From NCBI GenBank assembly GCA_012934845.2, contig WNNJ02003807.1:1-64000 (forward strand): a stretch of 64,000 nt of DNA, read 5' to 3'. The notes beneath the pieces were generated by a model. The model saw only the letters and a program-made list of their open reading frames with translations. It ran no database searches and was not told the DNA's origin. The stretch's first letter is position 1. Every line of letters begins with the position of its first letter. Positions 11,001-26,000 of this stretch are shown here, one piece after another. The stretch comes from Pomphorhynchus laevis. Lineage: Eukaryota > Acanthocephala > Palaeacanthocephala > Echinorhynchida > Pomphorhynchidae. Made by a program: the position numbers and the translations under genes.

Positions 11001-14000
11001 CTTTATTTAAAAAATTTAATATTTCAATAGCTCCTGTTATCATTAGGATTAGCATAAAGATAAAAAATATCATTTTTAGCATTTATGCAAACGTCAAGCA
11101 TTACTGTGCCTCGCATTCCTACTTGAAAATATCGAAAAATAAAGCATGCATACTGCACAAAATGGAATAACGCACAAAAGGAGGAAAAAACAAAATCATA
11201 AGAACAATTAATAAAAACATACGAATAAAATATTTAAAATAATGTAATAATAGAGTAATTAATTATAATTTAATCTAAACCAAAACAAAATCTTAGAACA
11301 CGGAGAAACAAGTTGAAAAATTAAAAAATGTAATATTAAAATAATTTAATTTAAGGTTGAAATCAGATTTATCATTAAGCATTAAATTAGGTTATTTTTT
11401 AATAAAATACGCTTTTTGAATAATGCGAGATAAGAAGTTACTTTCAAATGATAAAATAGATGCATTTTCAATTAAATAATTTGATTCGTAAAACGTTTTT
11501 TGTAATATAGATTTATTTCTTTGCAGAACATTAGAAAGAAATCATATAATGCCTTAGAAGAAGATAGTGACGAAGAATTATACGATCCCGAGCAGGTCAA
11601 ACGCACTCAAAGCGAAGTAATTATGCAAGATCGAATCTGGATTGGCAAGGATTACAGCAATTCGTATTTAAAAGATTTTGCTGATGTAAAGGATTACTAT
11701 ATAGGTACTTGATTTTTAAAATTGAATAAAAATTTATTTAGAAAAATATTTTTCATTTCGTTCCTAGATTTGCATTGTTAGCCTAATTACGTAATTATTC
11801 TAGAAGATTCAACTTTAATTTTCCTGATTTTATGTAATTAGATATAGTTTTAGAAGTATCAAAGATGATAAAGAGAAGTATTAATATCTTCACGTTTTAT
11901 ACGTTATTTAATTATGATTGTCCGAATGAGATTGATTAATAAATAATTATGAATGATAGAAAACATATTATGGCGCTTAGTCATTTTCTTGTTTTGTGAA
12001 CGAAACATTTTATGATTTGACAAAATATGATTTTTGATTTAGATAGTCTTAATAGATCATGCGAACCTAGGATGCCGTGGCACGATGAAGCGTCAGTTGT
12101 ACTTGGCGACGCTGCTCAAGATGTGGCTAGACACTTTATTCAAAGATGGAATCAAGCAAAGGTAACGAGGGTTTTAGTGACATTACACTGTTTTGTTCAT
12201 TTATAACATTTTTAGATTGTTTACTATTTCTTTTCGACTAATAGTTTTTGTGATATTTCAAGACTTCAAAAAGCTTAAACCTTAAACATCTCTTTTAATT
12301 CTGTTATCGCTTTTTTCGGCTCTTTAAACTAAATTACTATATATATTGGTACATATTTTTATAAATTGTGAACTAAATACATCTCTTTGCTTTACTTGCA
12401 TTAGCCATCCAATAAATTTAAACCATGAATAATCGAATGCAAGCACAATGCTAGACACGTGTTTTCGTTCCTATGTGACTCATCAGTATCGCGAGCATGG
12501 TCATTCTCCATAGCACATTAGCACATACTGCCGCAAGTATATTAATGTAGTTATCATTTAGTTAGAATTTGATAAGTAATCAAATGAAAATAACAATTAT
12601 TTTCAAATATAATTCATTTTATTTACCTTTTATATAAAAATAATTTTGGGCTTTATCAAAATGAGCCAACCGGTGTTATATTTGAACCCCCCCATTATTG
12701 CAGATATCCGGAAAAGTTTTCTCTAATTTTATAGGCATAGAGTAGATAACTTTAAAGTTATTGAACTTAAAAGTTACCCATTAAGTGATTAATTTAAAAC
12801 AGGCAAATTCAAAGAGATTAATTCAAAGCGATCACGGTAATAGGCATTTTCTAAACGGCAACAAAAAAATGAGCACTGAGGTCTGTTTATGCACATATTC
12901 TTTATATAACATATTATCTTTTTTAGATCTTTCAACTGCACATCCTACCAACTCTCACTTATTCAACGTATAGTCCCCACTTTTAAATTATATCATAGAA
13001 TAATGATTAGGTACTCAATTCATATATCCAGAAAATTTTTCTCTAATTTTATAGACATGTCGTAGATATCTTTTAAGTTGTAAAACTTTAAAGTTATCAA
13101 TTCAAAGCACTTTATTCAGAGTGAATAAAGTACTTTAATAAAGCAGTTTATTCGAAGTGCTTTATTCAAAGTTATCATCTAGTTAAAATTTGATTAGCAA
13201 TCAAATTCTTATTCTCTTTACGTTTTACTGATTCACTTGTAGGGATAGCAGTGAATCAGTCCGGATATGCGGAATTAAACAACGGTCATGATTCTAAGTG
13301 GAATTTGTAATGTATTCAATGTAGTTGCCGATTGAAACTGGTTTTGACTAACGAAAAACAAAATCCATGTCACTTCTAGACGACCACTTCAGCATCGGAA
13401 TGATAGAGTACTAAGCAACACTCATCAGTAGAATGAAGAACCCACTGGTTCCCGATTGAAACAGGCTTAGATCAACAAACTGCAGATTCCATATCACTTC
13501 TAGAAGACCAATTTAGCACCGAAGTGACCGAGAAACCGGAAACACTCATCAGTAAAATGAAGTAACCACTGGTAGTTTCGGTTAACTGTGTGACAGAAGA
13601 AGACATTTCTGACGCATTGCATCAACGTGTGAGGCTTTCGCTCTCAAACCAGAACATTTGATGTGCATACTATCTTTATCTGCTCAGCAGATGTTGCTGC
13701 TGACTGATCGCTTCACTCGTTAGATCCAAATATATATTCAGCATATAAACGTTGAGCCCGACTGTGAGGAATGAGACAACGGCCATGATTTCGAATGGAA
13801 TTCGTTATGATTTTGATATAGTTGCCAATTGAAATAGGCTTTGATCAACTAATTGCAGGCACCATGTCACTTCTAGAAGAACACTTTAGCATCGAAATGA
13901 TGGTGTACTCGGCAACACTCATCAATAGAATGGAGTACACACTGGTCGTTTTGGTTGCCTGTGTGATATTGTGAATGAAGGCGTTTTCGACACGTCGCTT

Positions 14001-17000
14001 AAACGTCTGAGGCTTTCGTTCTCGATCCAGAACATTTGCTGGGTCGATCATTCTTATTTACTCAGCATACGTTTTTGATTGTTTAACTGATTACATAGAT
14101 TGAGGAAGCTCACTTGATATCAATCAGTACATTGTTGAGGGTCTCGGCGATAGTGTACCATTTCAAAATAATAACATTATATTTATAATTATATGCATTA
14201 ATTTCTTGAACAATAAATTTTTATTTTAATCTAAATATCCAAATTGTGGATAGATTGTTCGTAATTACGCATGTCTAAGCTTCATCTAGGTGAAGCACCT
14301 CGCAGTTTCAACTCACATTTAATCGCCTAATAAGATTTAATTTTTGTAAATTACATTGAACTTAAACTACATTGAACTTACTTAATGAGATAACAATGGC
14401 ATTCAAATTTTTTATAATTTGTTTATACTATTTGGGTGTTTCACGTGTTTATTCGTTTATTTATCGAATTATTTATTTATTCGTTTATTTATTTAATTTG
14501 AAATTAAGCATTATTTTTAATTTTATCAAAATTGAAAAAGTTTAATTTTTACACCTTCACGACACTCGTGATGAGCGCGAAATATATAGGATTGCTAGGA
14601 AAAGACACCAGAGGACACAGGACGGTGAAAATATTTACGGAATCAATGACGATAACGGTGTTTTGCTATGCGAAAAGCATAAAGTTCTGGTTAGATGGCG
14701 TGATCATTTCATGAAAATTTCAAACGAAGAGTTTGAACATCCACCGATTCCATATGTACCGCCTGTAAAAGAACCTGTTCGGCCCATAACAGTCATTGAA
14801 GTTGAGAACGCGTTGCAACAAATAAAGTGCAGAAAAGCGACAGGATCTGACGATCTCGCTGCCGAACTTTGGAAGTCCAAAAGTTGGAATTTTGCAGGAT
14901 GACTAGCGCAATTATTTAATCAGATAGTCATGGAAAGACAAGCACCAGCCGATTGGAGTTGCAGCATAACAATACCCATTTGGAAACAAAAGGGAAACCC
15001 AGCTGACTGCGCAAACTACCGTCCAATCCGTCTCCTCTCGAGAGACGGATTTAATAATTTGTCTCTCAAGAATAATGAAAATATTAATGAAAATAAAAAT
15101 ATAATTAAAATATAATGAAAATATTCGAACACATAATCAATGCAAGGATTTGAAACATCATGGATTTGGCTATAAACCAATGTGGTGTCATCAAAGGTTT
15201 CGGTACTATTGACGCTATTCATGGAGTACGCCTTCTTGAGAAACATCGTTAAAAAACAAAAAGCCATCGGCATTGCATCTCTTGATTTCGAGAAGACTTT
15301 CGATCACGTCCCACACGAGGTTATCTGGTATGCGTTAAGTTGCTACAAAATACCAGAAGAGTTTGTTGAATGAATCACGTTGTTATATAAAAGACCGTCT
15401 AGTCGCGTGTGCACAGCAATTGGATGTTCAAGAGATTTCCCAATCACCGCAGCGGTCCATCAGGAATCGGCACTTTTACCAGTCCTATTCATTATCATTA
15501 TGAACGCGATGACACACGACCTGAACAGACAGATACCTTGACTTGCTATAGGCGGACGACGTTATGATAGCGTTTGTTGACAAAAACGGTTTTCAGAACC
15601 AAGTTAAGGCATGGAGTACCCGGCTCAAGCAGTTTGGCCTACGCCTCAACGTCCGAAAAAACTAATATCTAACGACGGACACCGATTATGAACTTACGAT
15701 CAAAATCGAGGAACAATACCTCATTCGGATGTCAACATTCAGATACCTTGGATCCGCTATTACAGTATACGGTAATCTTCATACTGAGGTTTCAACTCGA
15801 ATAAACGCAGCATGGATGAATTCGTTGTCAGTGACCGGTGTCTTGTGCGATCCTAAGATTAAAGATCGCATAAAATCAAAAGTGTACAGAAAAGTAGTCA
15901 AACCCATCGCGATCTATTGGGCTGAATGCTGACCAATGACCAAACATGCAGAGCGTCGATTCGTAACGATGAAGGCCAATGTGTTAAGGTGGACTGCCGG
16001 GGTTACACGTGTAGATCATATTCAGAACAATTATCTCAGGGCAAAATTTGGTAAAGCGCCGATATGCTACAAGTTACGCGAAACTCGATTACGGTGGTAC
16101 GGTCACGTTCTCCGCAGCTGATAAAGACACATTGGCAAGGATGGTGTTCGACCTCAAAGTGGAAGGACAGTGCCCGAGAGGAAGACTAAAGCAGCGTTGG
16201 ATCGATACCATATGCCGTGATTTAGCGGACGTCGGCCTGCAACCGAGAGACGTTGCAGATCGCATTAAGTGGAAAAGGTATTCAAAAGTAGCGGACCCCG
16301 CCACCATACGGGGCAAACGCTGAAGAATAAGAAGAAGAGTAAAAGTTTAATTGTTATCCTAATTATTTTATTAAATAATTAAATATTTTATTTTATTTTC
16401 AATTATTTTATTCAAAATTGTAATTATCAAAAATAATCGAAATCGCATTTAATATAACTATATAATTATAGTTAATTATAATTCTATTTATTTCAATTTA
16501 ATTATTTAAATTTAATTTTATTAAATTAAAATTATCCCTTATAAAATACGCAAGCCCGTGAATATGTCAAAATAAGGTGGAAATATGATTCCTTGGTCGT
16601 CAGGTAGAATGGTACTGTGAAACTACACTTGTGTGGATACCACGTCACCAAGCAACCTTAGCAGTTCGGTATATAGCACGGGTGGTGTGGCAAAGAACGC
16701 CGAAACTAAGAAAGTGCACAAATATGCTAACATTGACAGCCGCCAATATATTTTCATACCAGTGGCAGTTGAAAGCACAGGAGCGATCGGGCCAGTATCT
16801 CTCACGTTCCTTCATGAACTCGGCACACGATTAATCCGCGCAACTTCCGAACTCCAAGCCCGTGCTTTCCTGTTCCAACGGATTAGCGTAGCCGTTCAGC
16901 GGGGAAATACAGCATGCATAATGGAGAGCATGAGAGGAGGATGGTCGTCAATGCTGCTTCCGTGATGGGTAGTAGAAGATATTTCCGTATTTACGTCGGC

Positions 17001-20000
17001 CCGGCATGAAGTTATCAAGACAGCACGACAAATGCTGGAAATTTATTCTCAGTATAATAAAATTAAAATTATCCTTTATTTATAAAATACGCAAGCCCGT
17101 GAGTATGTTAAAATAAGCAAAATAACTATTATTTAAATGTTGAGCTTAATTATTTAAATATTAACTATCTATGTTAATAAAATATTCATTTAGCATATAT
17201 GTGAATGTATTTCATTAACGATAAAATAAAAAATTAATACGGAATTAAATTATAAACTTATTCAAATAATTTGAATATTCTAAATTAATAATAATTTTAA
17301 ATACATTTTGCCATTCACACATGGTCATAAAAGTTACTTTATTCAAAGTGTATTATTTATCATAAACTGATATTTATTAATGAAATCGTAATAAAAAATA
17401 TATTATTTTTTATTTTGGTATTGTTTTTCAATATTAGTTCAGTGCGGACTAATTGTCCTTTGACATTTGCACATTATTATCATCCGCTCAACCGCTTCCT
17501 TTCCATCCTTCAAACATAATCTCCGCTATGATTTGTACCTTAATAATTGATTTCAATTATTCTAACTCTTTAAAACTATCCCAACGCTCCCACACATCAA
17601 CATCAACATATTGACATTGTTCACACTTTTGTTATATTATTAAATAATAATATTATTAAATAATATTATCTCGAATGTCAGGGAGCATAGCTTAGAAGGC
17701 ACCTTCACAAATTACAAAAAAAAGAAAGTAGAACAATAAAAATGAAATGATAAATGACAAAAACTTCAGAGACTTTTGAGACGCCATGAACACACGTCTA
17801 TTTACGTTTCACTACCTCAAGCGGTAGGCTATTCCAAGCAGGTACTACTCTTACAGAAAATATACGTGACGTTTATTCTCCATTTTCTACGTCTTAGCAT
17901 GAATGGATGTCCACGTAATCTTGAGTCTTAGCGAATTCGGAGTAGGCGCCGTATTGGATCACTATCATTATGTATTGCACACTAAATTGTTTGAGGTCAT
18001 TTAGTGCCCTGAGTGAGGATAATAACCGCATATTAAGACGTCTTAATCGCTCTTCATCGGTTATATTATAGAGGGTCAAAACCTGTTTAGACGAACGTCT
18101 TAATACCTGTTCAATTCGTTGCTCTTCCCCTTTACTATCGGGATAGGATACTAAAAATCCTATGGATCATCACTGAATTGTGGTAGCTTTAACACATATA
18201 GCCTTGGTATGTTTCTTAGTAGTAAGATTATCAGGCACCACAACTCCCAAATTGCTATATTCACTAACGAATAGAATGATTTGTGAGTCAATCAAATATG
18301 CAGTTTACGGAAATTTGTTGCCTATATAATACATATCGCTATATATTATTATTTAAATGTTGCTCGTTATATCAATCTTAAGAGATAAATGTGAAAAATA
18401 TTTTTTAGATATTTTTAAATATTTAATATTTAAATTTAATATTAAATTTAATATTTAATATCAACATTTAAATTTAATATTATTTAATATTTTTTAATAT
18501 ATTTTTTACAGAGAGAAAAACACAGGGATAATTCAAATTATCCTTATCTGTTACCAAAATCCTACCCAAGCGATCCACCAAACGATCATGCATTTGAATC
18601 TATCTACAATGCTAACGTTCAAGTATACATCTGATAGTAAATAATAAATTGAAGATTTATTTTTTCATAATTTAGGTACTTAGATCTGTTGGATCGTGGT
18701 CTGCAGGAGTAACAATAGTTGAATCATCAATCATGAATGCATGTTGTCATCTTATTGAGTCTGCTAAGCATTATGTGTTAATTGAAGTAAGTTTATTTAT
18801 TTGAACGCTTAATTAATAAATTATACGTTAATTAATAAAATATTAATATAAATTAATATATAAATTAATATTATAAATTAATTCATAATCTGATAATTAA
18901 ATGATAAAAAATAATTGAATAAAACAATCTATAAGAAGTAATTAATAATCAACAATTTATGATTAATGAAATTAATTTTTAATAAATGACAAAATATGTC
19001 GGTTGCTTGACACTGATTTCTTCAATACTTTAGTTATTTGATAGATAAGAACGTTTAATTGTTTAAGTAAATTAATTATTTTTACATTCGAACATCAATT
19101 TATTGCAATTTTTCTAGAACCAGTTTTTTATTACATCAACACTATCTACAGATGTTGTGAAGAATGGGATAGGAAAAGCAATCTATGAAAGAATCGCTCG
19201 AGCATTCAGGTAAATTATCATTAAACAGTAATTTTAGCATTTTTTTTATTAATTTCGAATTTAAATTCGAAATTGATTAATTACGAATTCAATTAATTAA
19301 TTCAATTCATGGAACCAAATTAATAATGAAATTAAAAAATCAAATTAAATAATGAAATTTTAAGAATTGCAAAAATATGTAATGTATATGAAATATATGT
19401 TTCGATACATTGATGATATATGTGTATTTAATTCTAATAATTTTTATTCAATTAGTGAGCGCATTTATCCAGAAAGCCTTATTCTTAACAAAACCAATTA
19501 TTAATGATAAAGAAGGTGTATATCTAGATATGAACATTAAATTAACATTAACTAAAACTACTATTAATTTATATCGTAAAGATGACATATTTTAATTTAC
19601 AATAAACATGTTTTTGCATGAGCATTCATGCATACCATATAATATAAAATATAATACATTAAATAATGAAATTTTAAGAATTGCAACAATATGTAATGAT
19701 ATTGGCTTTCTTCAAAATCATTTAAATAATTTAATAGATACATATTTTAAACTAGGTTACTATAAAAATAACATCAAGCAGAAAATAGTAAAATATAAAA
19801 AAAAACAATAATATTAAAAATAAATTTAAAATCATTAGCGGAAATTTTTTATGGATGGATAATTAATAATATACATTGTATTAGAATAAGATACTAGATA
19901 GTTTTATCAGAGGAAATACATCATAAGCATGTATTTTAATGGATGCATATTTTAAACTAAGTTACTATAAAAATAACATCAAGCAGAAAATAGTAAAATA

Positions 20001-23000
20001 TATAAATCAACACAATAATATTAAAAATAATTGAAATAATATTAAAATAATTGTTAATTTAAAATCATTCGTTAGCATAACAATTCCTCCTGATGACCTC
20101 TAATCCTTATTCTGATACATCGTCTATTATTTATTAGTCAATTTATAAAAATTAACTTTTATTTCAAATTTCAATTTTTTTATTTTAACTTGATTTAAAT
20201 TATAAAAAATCTTATATTAAATATAATATAATATATTAAATACTTAAACTCAGTAAGTATTTATTATTTAATTATTAAATTTTGATTTAGCATTATTATG
20301 TTTTGTTTATTTTATAATTATATTGAATATGTAGACTCAGTTAGCTGAATTGATTTATATGATGACTAATATGTTAGAATGTCATTAATGTTATACTGTT
20401 ATGAATGTTATACATTTCATATATTATATAATAATATAATAATAACGAGATAAACTACATATTTACATAAATATGTAGTTAATAATTATTATTAATTACA
20501 TATTACATTCATAATTATTTACATAAACTACATATTACATATTTACATATATTATTTAAAAAATATTATCTCATATAAAATTTATTATGTGATATGAAAT
20601 ATGGATTACATAATATGGATTAAGAACAATAATGCCTTTCTTGTTATGATAAAATTATAACAAGAAAAGGCATTAATATAATAACTTTCATTTTATTATG
20701 AAAATTCATTCATAAGTTATGAATGCATTTAGGAGCAATAAGTAATATGAATTCATTTAGGAGCATAAGAAGCAATTTAGTTCATAAATTGCTTTCTGGT
20801 ATATCTCATTTTCATTAATATTTGTAACTCATCTTCATTATCATTCATTAATATTAATTTTATAGTATTTTTTAATCTTAAATTTTTAATTTTATTACAA
20901 TTTTTATAAATTTACTAAATCTACAATAATTTTGTATTATTTATCGAATGATTAATTATCAAAATCGTTCAATTTTGATTTATTTTAATTAGGAATTATT
21001 TATAGCTACTATTATTGTATCACTATTTTAGTTCTAATGAATCATTTAAAATCTATGTAATACTACCAATGTTGCCTGGATTTGATTCTAAACAGGCCAT
21101 ACAAGCAATTCAGCATTTTACCATGCGCTCAATTTCCGTCGGGGAAAATAGTATATTCGAAAAGCTACGGAACGAAGGTATTAATTTATTAATTACTTTT
21201 GTAATTAGCAAAACATTTAGGTGGTGTTCAAAATCCATCCGACTATATTAGTTTCTTTGCAATGAGAAATTGGGATATTCTGATGGGCAAATTGGTGGGT
21301 ATTTTTAATTATGCAAAAATACTGATTATCATTAATGTTCATTAATTTTATATTGTTTACATATCGTTCAAATTTGTGCATAATTTATTGTTATGTACCG
21401 TAAATATTAATTTACTTAGGCAAATAATTAAATGTTCATGTATCTGTGAAACCAAATCATATTTGCCTTTCTCTAATTATGTCACATTATGCAATTGCCT
21501 TTCTCTATTATTTCTAATTATGTCACATTATGTAATATTGTTTAAAAATAATTGATGATGATTCATTTTTTTAACTTTTGAGCAGGATCAATTAAAAACA
21601 AATTTATTTTTATATTTCGCCATTTGCTGCTAGAATCATTAGAAACAGAACGTTTCTGGGGATGTTCCTAATGATTTTTTAGTTGTGTTGGATACTTGGT
21701 ATCTATTGATGGTAGCAGTAGTCAGCGAAATATAAAAATAACAAGTGTTATATTAATCCTGCTTTAAAATGCAGAAAATATCATTATATTTATGCACGCT
21801 AGTCTTTTAAAAGTGCAATTCATATCAAACCAACTATTTTTATTATTTGGTCACAGATCAAATAAGTATATATAAGTATCTACTTATTTTTTATTTTATA
21901 TTTATAAAGTAATTTATCAAAATATTAGGAAAATAATACATAGGAATTAATTCAGAGTATTTAATATAAGATATTAAATACTTTAAGATATTATAAAATA
22001 ATATCTTAAAGAAGCTAATTATGAAAAATTTATAAAGCATTTATTAATAAAGCATTTATTAATATTTACTATGACAAAATATAGATATTAAAATATTGAT
22101 ATAAAATATTAATATTTTATTGTTTTGTATAAATTATAAATCAATTCAGCTAACTGAGTCTACATATTCAATATAATTATAAAATAAACAAAACATAATA
22201 ATGCTAAATCAAAATTTAATAATTAAATAATCAAATAAATAATTGTTAGATCTGAAGAAACTAGAAAAACGTTACTCTATTACAAATGTTTGTTTCATTT
22301 ATATATTTTTAATATATTTATATTATTATAATATTTTTATAATATAAATATATTAATAATATATATATATTATATTAATTATATGTTATATTAATTATTA
22401 TAATTAAATATGATCTTAATGATAGTATTTTATAAAACGTTGCATATTTGCAGGTAACAGAAGTGATATATGTTCACTCTAAATTGATGATTTCGGATGA
22501 CACTCGAGCAATAGTTGGATCAGCCAACATTAATGATCGAAGCCTTCTTGGACCACGGGACAGCGAATTGGCTCTAATAATTGAAGACAGTGAATTTAAT
22601 GAAGGAAGAATGAATGGAAATATCGTGAAAGTGGGCAAAATGTGCTCATCATGGCGCAAGGCCATATTTTCCGAAGCCCTTCATTCGGATTCCTTCCCGG
22701 ATTTAGATATTGAGGATCCGGCTTGCGATAGCTTCTTTAGCGAGTTCAAAAGAATCGCAAAGAAAAATACAGATACATATGTTGAGGTATGTCGTTATTT
22801 GATGTTTTATTAAGTTAGATATTTGTATTGTATATTTTCTTTTGTGAGATTCAAAGACATAAGCATTGCGCTACAGCAATTTTGTCGTATGCAGGTTGTC
22901 GTATGCTGATTTATTTTATAAGAGATAAAACTGATTTTCTATTATAATTTCATAGTGAAATAATGTTGTTACTGATATAAACAGTGAATTTAAATTAATT

Positions 23001-26000
23001 TTACTGATGATATTTTAGATTATCTTCCCGTTTATACATGACATTTTAACTGACACAAAAATATGTAATAAGTTCAGTTTTGTTTAAACAGCCAACCAAA
23101 AAGTGTTTAAAAGGTTTACACATGCAACTATTTAGTTAATACCTTTTTTGTCCTTTGAAATTTTTTTACAGACCTTTTCATTATTATTGGCGCTATATTG
23201 CATTATTATTGGCGACGTCTTGCATTATTATTGGCGTTACTTGCATTAGCATTGGCGCCGTCTTGCATTATTAGTTACCCTTTATAATGAATTTATGTGC
23301 TGAAGATATAAATCCATAAAATGAGACAGATGAGACATCAGTTGAAGTGATAAGCACAATCAACCACGGAAGAAATACTAAGCTGCCTTTTTCAAAAAGT
23401 ATAATAAGGTTCATTTTGAACCTGAAAGCAAGTCGGTATCTTTCAAGGATTCGTTAACCATTTTGAAAATATCATCAAGGTATTTGAATAGACTTTACAA
23501 AAGATATCTTTAAGGGAGTTCAATGTATTGACCAGAATTGGGTGAAATTATTGAACCCCCATAAATATATCTATTGTAAAGTCTATTCAGAGACCCTGGC
23601 GATATTTTCAAAATGGGTAACTGTCATGAACTGATATAATAGTGGTTAGATAACTACTGTAACAACGAAGAGAATTAAGGAGAAAACATTGTGGTTGAAC
23701 AGAACACAAATAATTCAAGAGAAGACAAAATTGGTGCTGGAGAGCAAGATTATAATGTTATAACAAACGGATGTATTTACAGAAGACCACAGTTGCCGTA
23801 TGAAGAATACAGTCCCTCTATTCGTTGGTAGGGAGATGTCATTAACTGATATAATAGTGTTTTGATAACTATTATAACACCGCTCGCAAAAACTCCAGTA
23901 TTCATTAGAGAGAACCTGCCGGAAGGGATCAGAGGGATTGGGAAGGTGTAGCATTTTTGCGAGGACCTTGAGTTGCTGGGTTATGTATAAGATAGTCGTT
24001 CTTGGCTCTGCGAAGTGCTGCATTAATCTAACGACCAGTTCCATCGTTGAAGTCACCGAGTAATATGTCGTAGCCGCTATCTAAAATTCTGTCCAGGAGG
24101 TCATAGTCCTTGTGAATTTCACCTGGCCGTATGTAGAAATTGGCTATGCCGATAGCTATTGTATTCGTAGAAGACCGCAGTTGCCGTAAAAGATTACAGT
24201 TCTACTATTCGTTGGTAGAGAGATGTCATTAACTGATATAATAGTGTTTTGATAACTATTGTAACACTGCTCACGATGCTTGAGTACGCGGCATTTTTTG
24301 ACTGTTTTACTATAAGTATCGCTGCTTGCATGTTAGCTGCTTGTTAATGGTATTCTAAAATACACTTTAAAAACTGCTTTCAAAATAAATAGTTGATTGC
24401 TTGTGGTGCAGTGTCAACAACTACTAAAAGTTAGACTGGAAAAGGATTTTGATTTACTTACGTTTATTCCTTAAATCGAATGAGTGGTGTCGGTGCTACA
24501 AGCGATTTGCAAAATTTAGTAAAATCTAAGCAAACGCTCAATAATCTTATGGAACAGACGTAAGTAATAAGTGTCTTTTGTCTGCACCTAAGTAGCGAAA
24601 TAATATACAAAATTCCTCAACGATAATTTATCGGACAAACGAACATTTACGTATAAGCCTATCAAAGCATCAATTAAAATTACTATCATTCTGCCGGACT
24701 TAAACGACCTAGATATGAAGGGACTAGAAAAACGTTACTCTATTACTAATGTTTGCTTCATGATGGGTAAAGGAGACAACTCCTTACTCATTGCTTTCGA
24801 TAACACACTCGAAGCGAGTGCATCGATTATGTAGAACTCGACTTGCAACCCATTCTGGGGTTACAATTTAAAATTCACTCATATTACTTCTGATAATCTA
24901 ATGTGCCATCACTGCAGCCAGTGCTCTGCTGTGGCACTGGGGGTTCGAACTGCAAACAGTCTCGATCATGTATAGTATGTGCGTCCAAAGAATGCTCTTT
25001 GCAGCATCCAACGTAGTTGGATGCTGCAAAGAGCATCCTTATTATATATTTCAATGTTCGTAATTAGAATTGGTTTCTGGAATTTCATTCAATCGTTGGT
25101 TATTCTGATACATATGTAAAAGGTAAATGTAGATCCTACTTTTACGTAGTCTTATTTTATGTATCAATTCCTTCGAATCATTGAACGAAATTACATTTCG
25201 TTTAATGATTAAAACATTCATATGAAACAGGATTCTGATAACAAAGCAGATAACTATGGAACTGCTATGTTATTAGATAAATCTGATAACATAGAAATTC
25301 TGTTTGATACCTCTAATAATACATTTCTCATTAATAAATTCATAAAAATTATTATTATTTAAATCTCACTTTATATAAATGTAAATAATATAATATCTTA
25401 GGATTAAAATATTTATTATATGATATTTAAAAAATTGATATATTGTAACAAAATATGATTTATGATAAACTATAATATATGATATTTTAAATTTATACGA
25501 AGAATATAGATTTCAATTTATTCGATAAATTTTGATTTTTCAATTTCAAATTATTCAATTCATATATAAAATATAGTAGACTCAGTTAACTGGTCTAATT
25601 ATTAAAAAATAAATAAAATTTGTTCAAATTAAAAAAATTATTGATAGCATTAATTGAATAAAATTATTTAATAAAAATATAATTTAATTAAATTATTCAA
25701 TTCAATTTTTCAATTTATTCAAATTGTTCAATTTATATAAAGAATATAGTAGACTCAGGTTACTGATCTAATTATTAAAAATTTAATATAATTTTTATTT
25801 ACTTAAAATTATTATTGCTTTGAAAATTTTATCTGCAATTCTTCCGAATATAGAAAAAAAATAGTTATACAAAATGAGATATTTAAAATATTAAAAATTT
25901 TATCTTAATGTTATAAGGATTTTTAAAAGCTTTAAATATAAGATGATTGAAATTACATCATTTTTAAATAAACTTTATTAAACAATGAAAAATTAGGAAA

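Larger units (their letters stand above)
8902..11526. other. PLD intron with palindromic repeats
   Basis: Contains the fold-back repeat at 9777-10024, the short palindromes at 10528-10594 and a less AT-rich tract at 10661-10920. The remainder is AT-rich with nothing recognised. Confidence 0.75.
12162..18511. other. Large PLD intron (6.35 kb) filled with retroelement debris
   Basis: Holds a diverged tandem repeat (13240-14060), an RTE LINE fragment (14574-16343), a retroelement C-terminal domain fragment (16560-17050) and a LINE C-terminal fragment (17690-18270). The rest is AT-rich. Confidence 0.8.

Noticed and set aside
24480-24558. MSGVGATSD... followed by GTAAGT as the first exon of a nested host gene
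   Set aside because: The following sequence resembles a Jockey ORF1 fragment and no further exon fits, so a LINE remnant is more likely.
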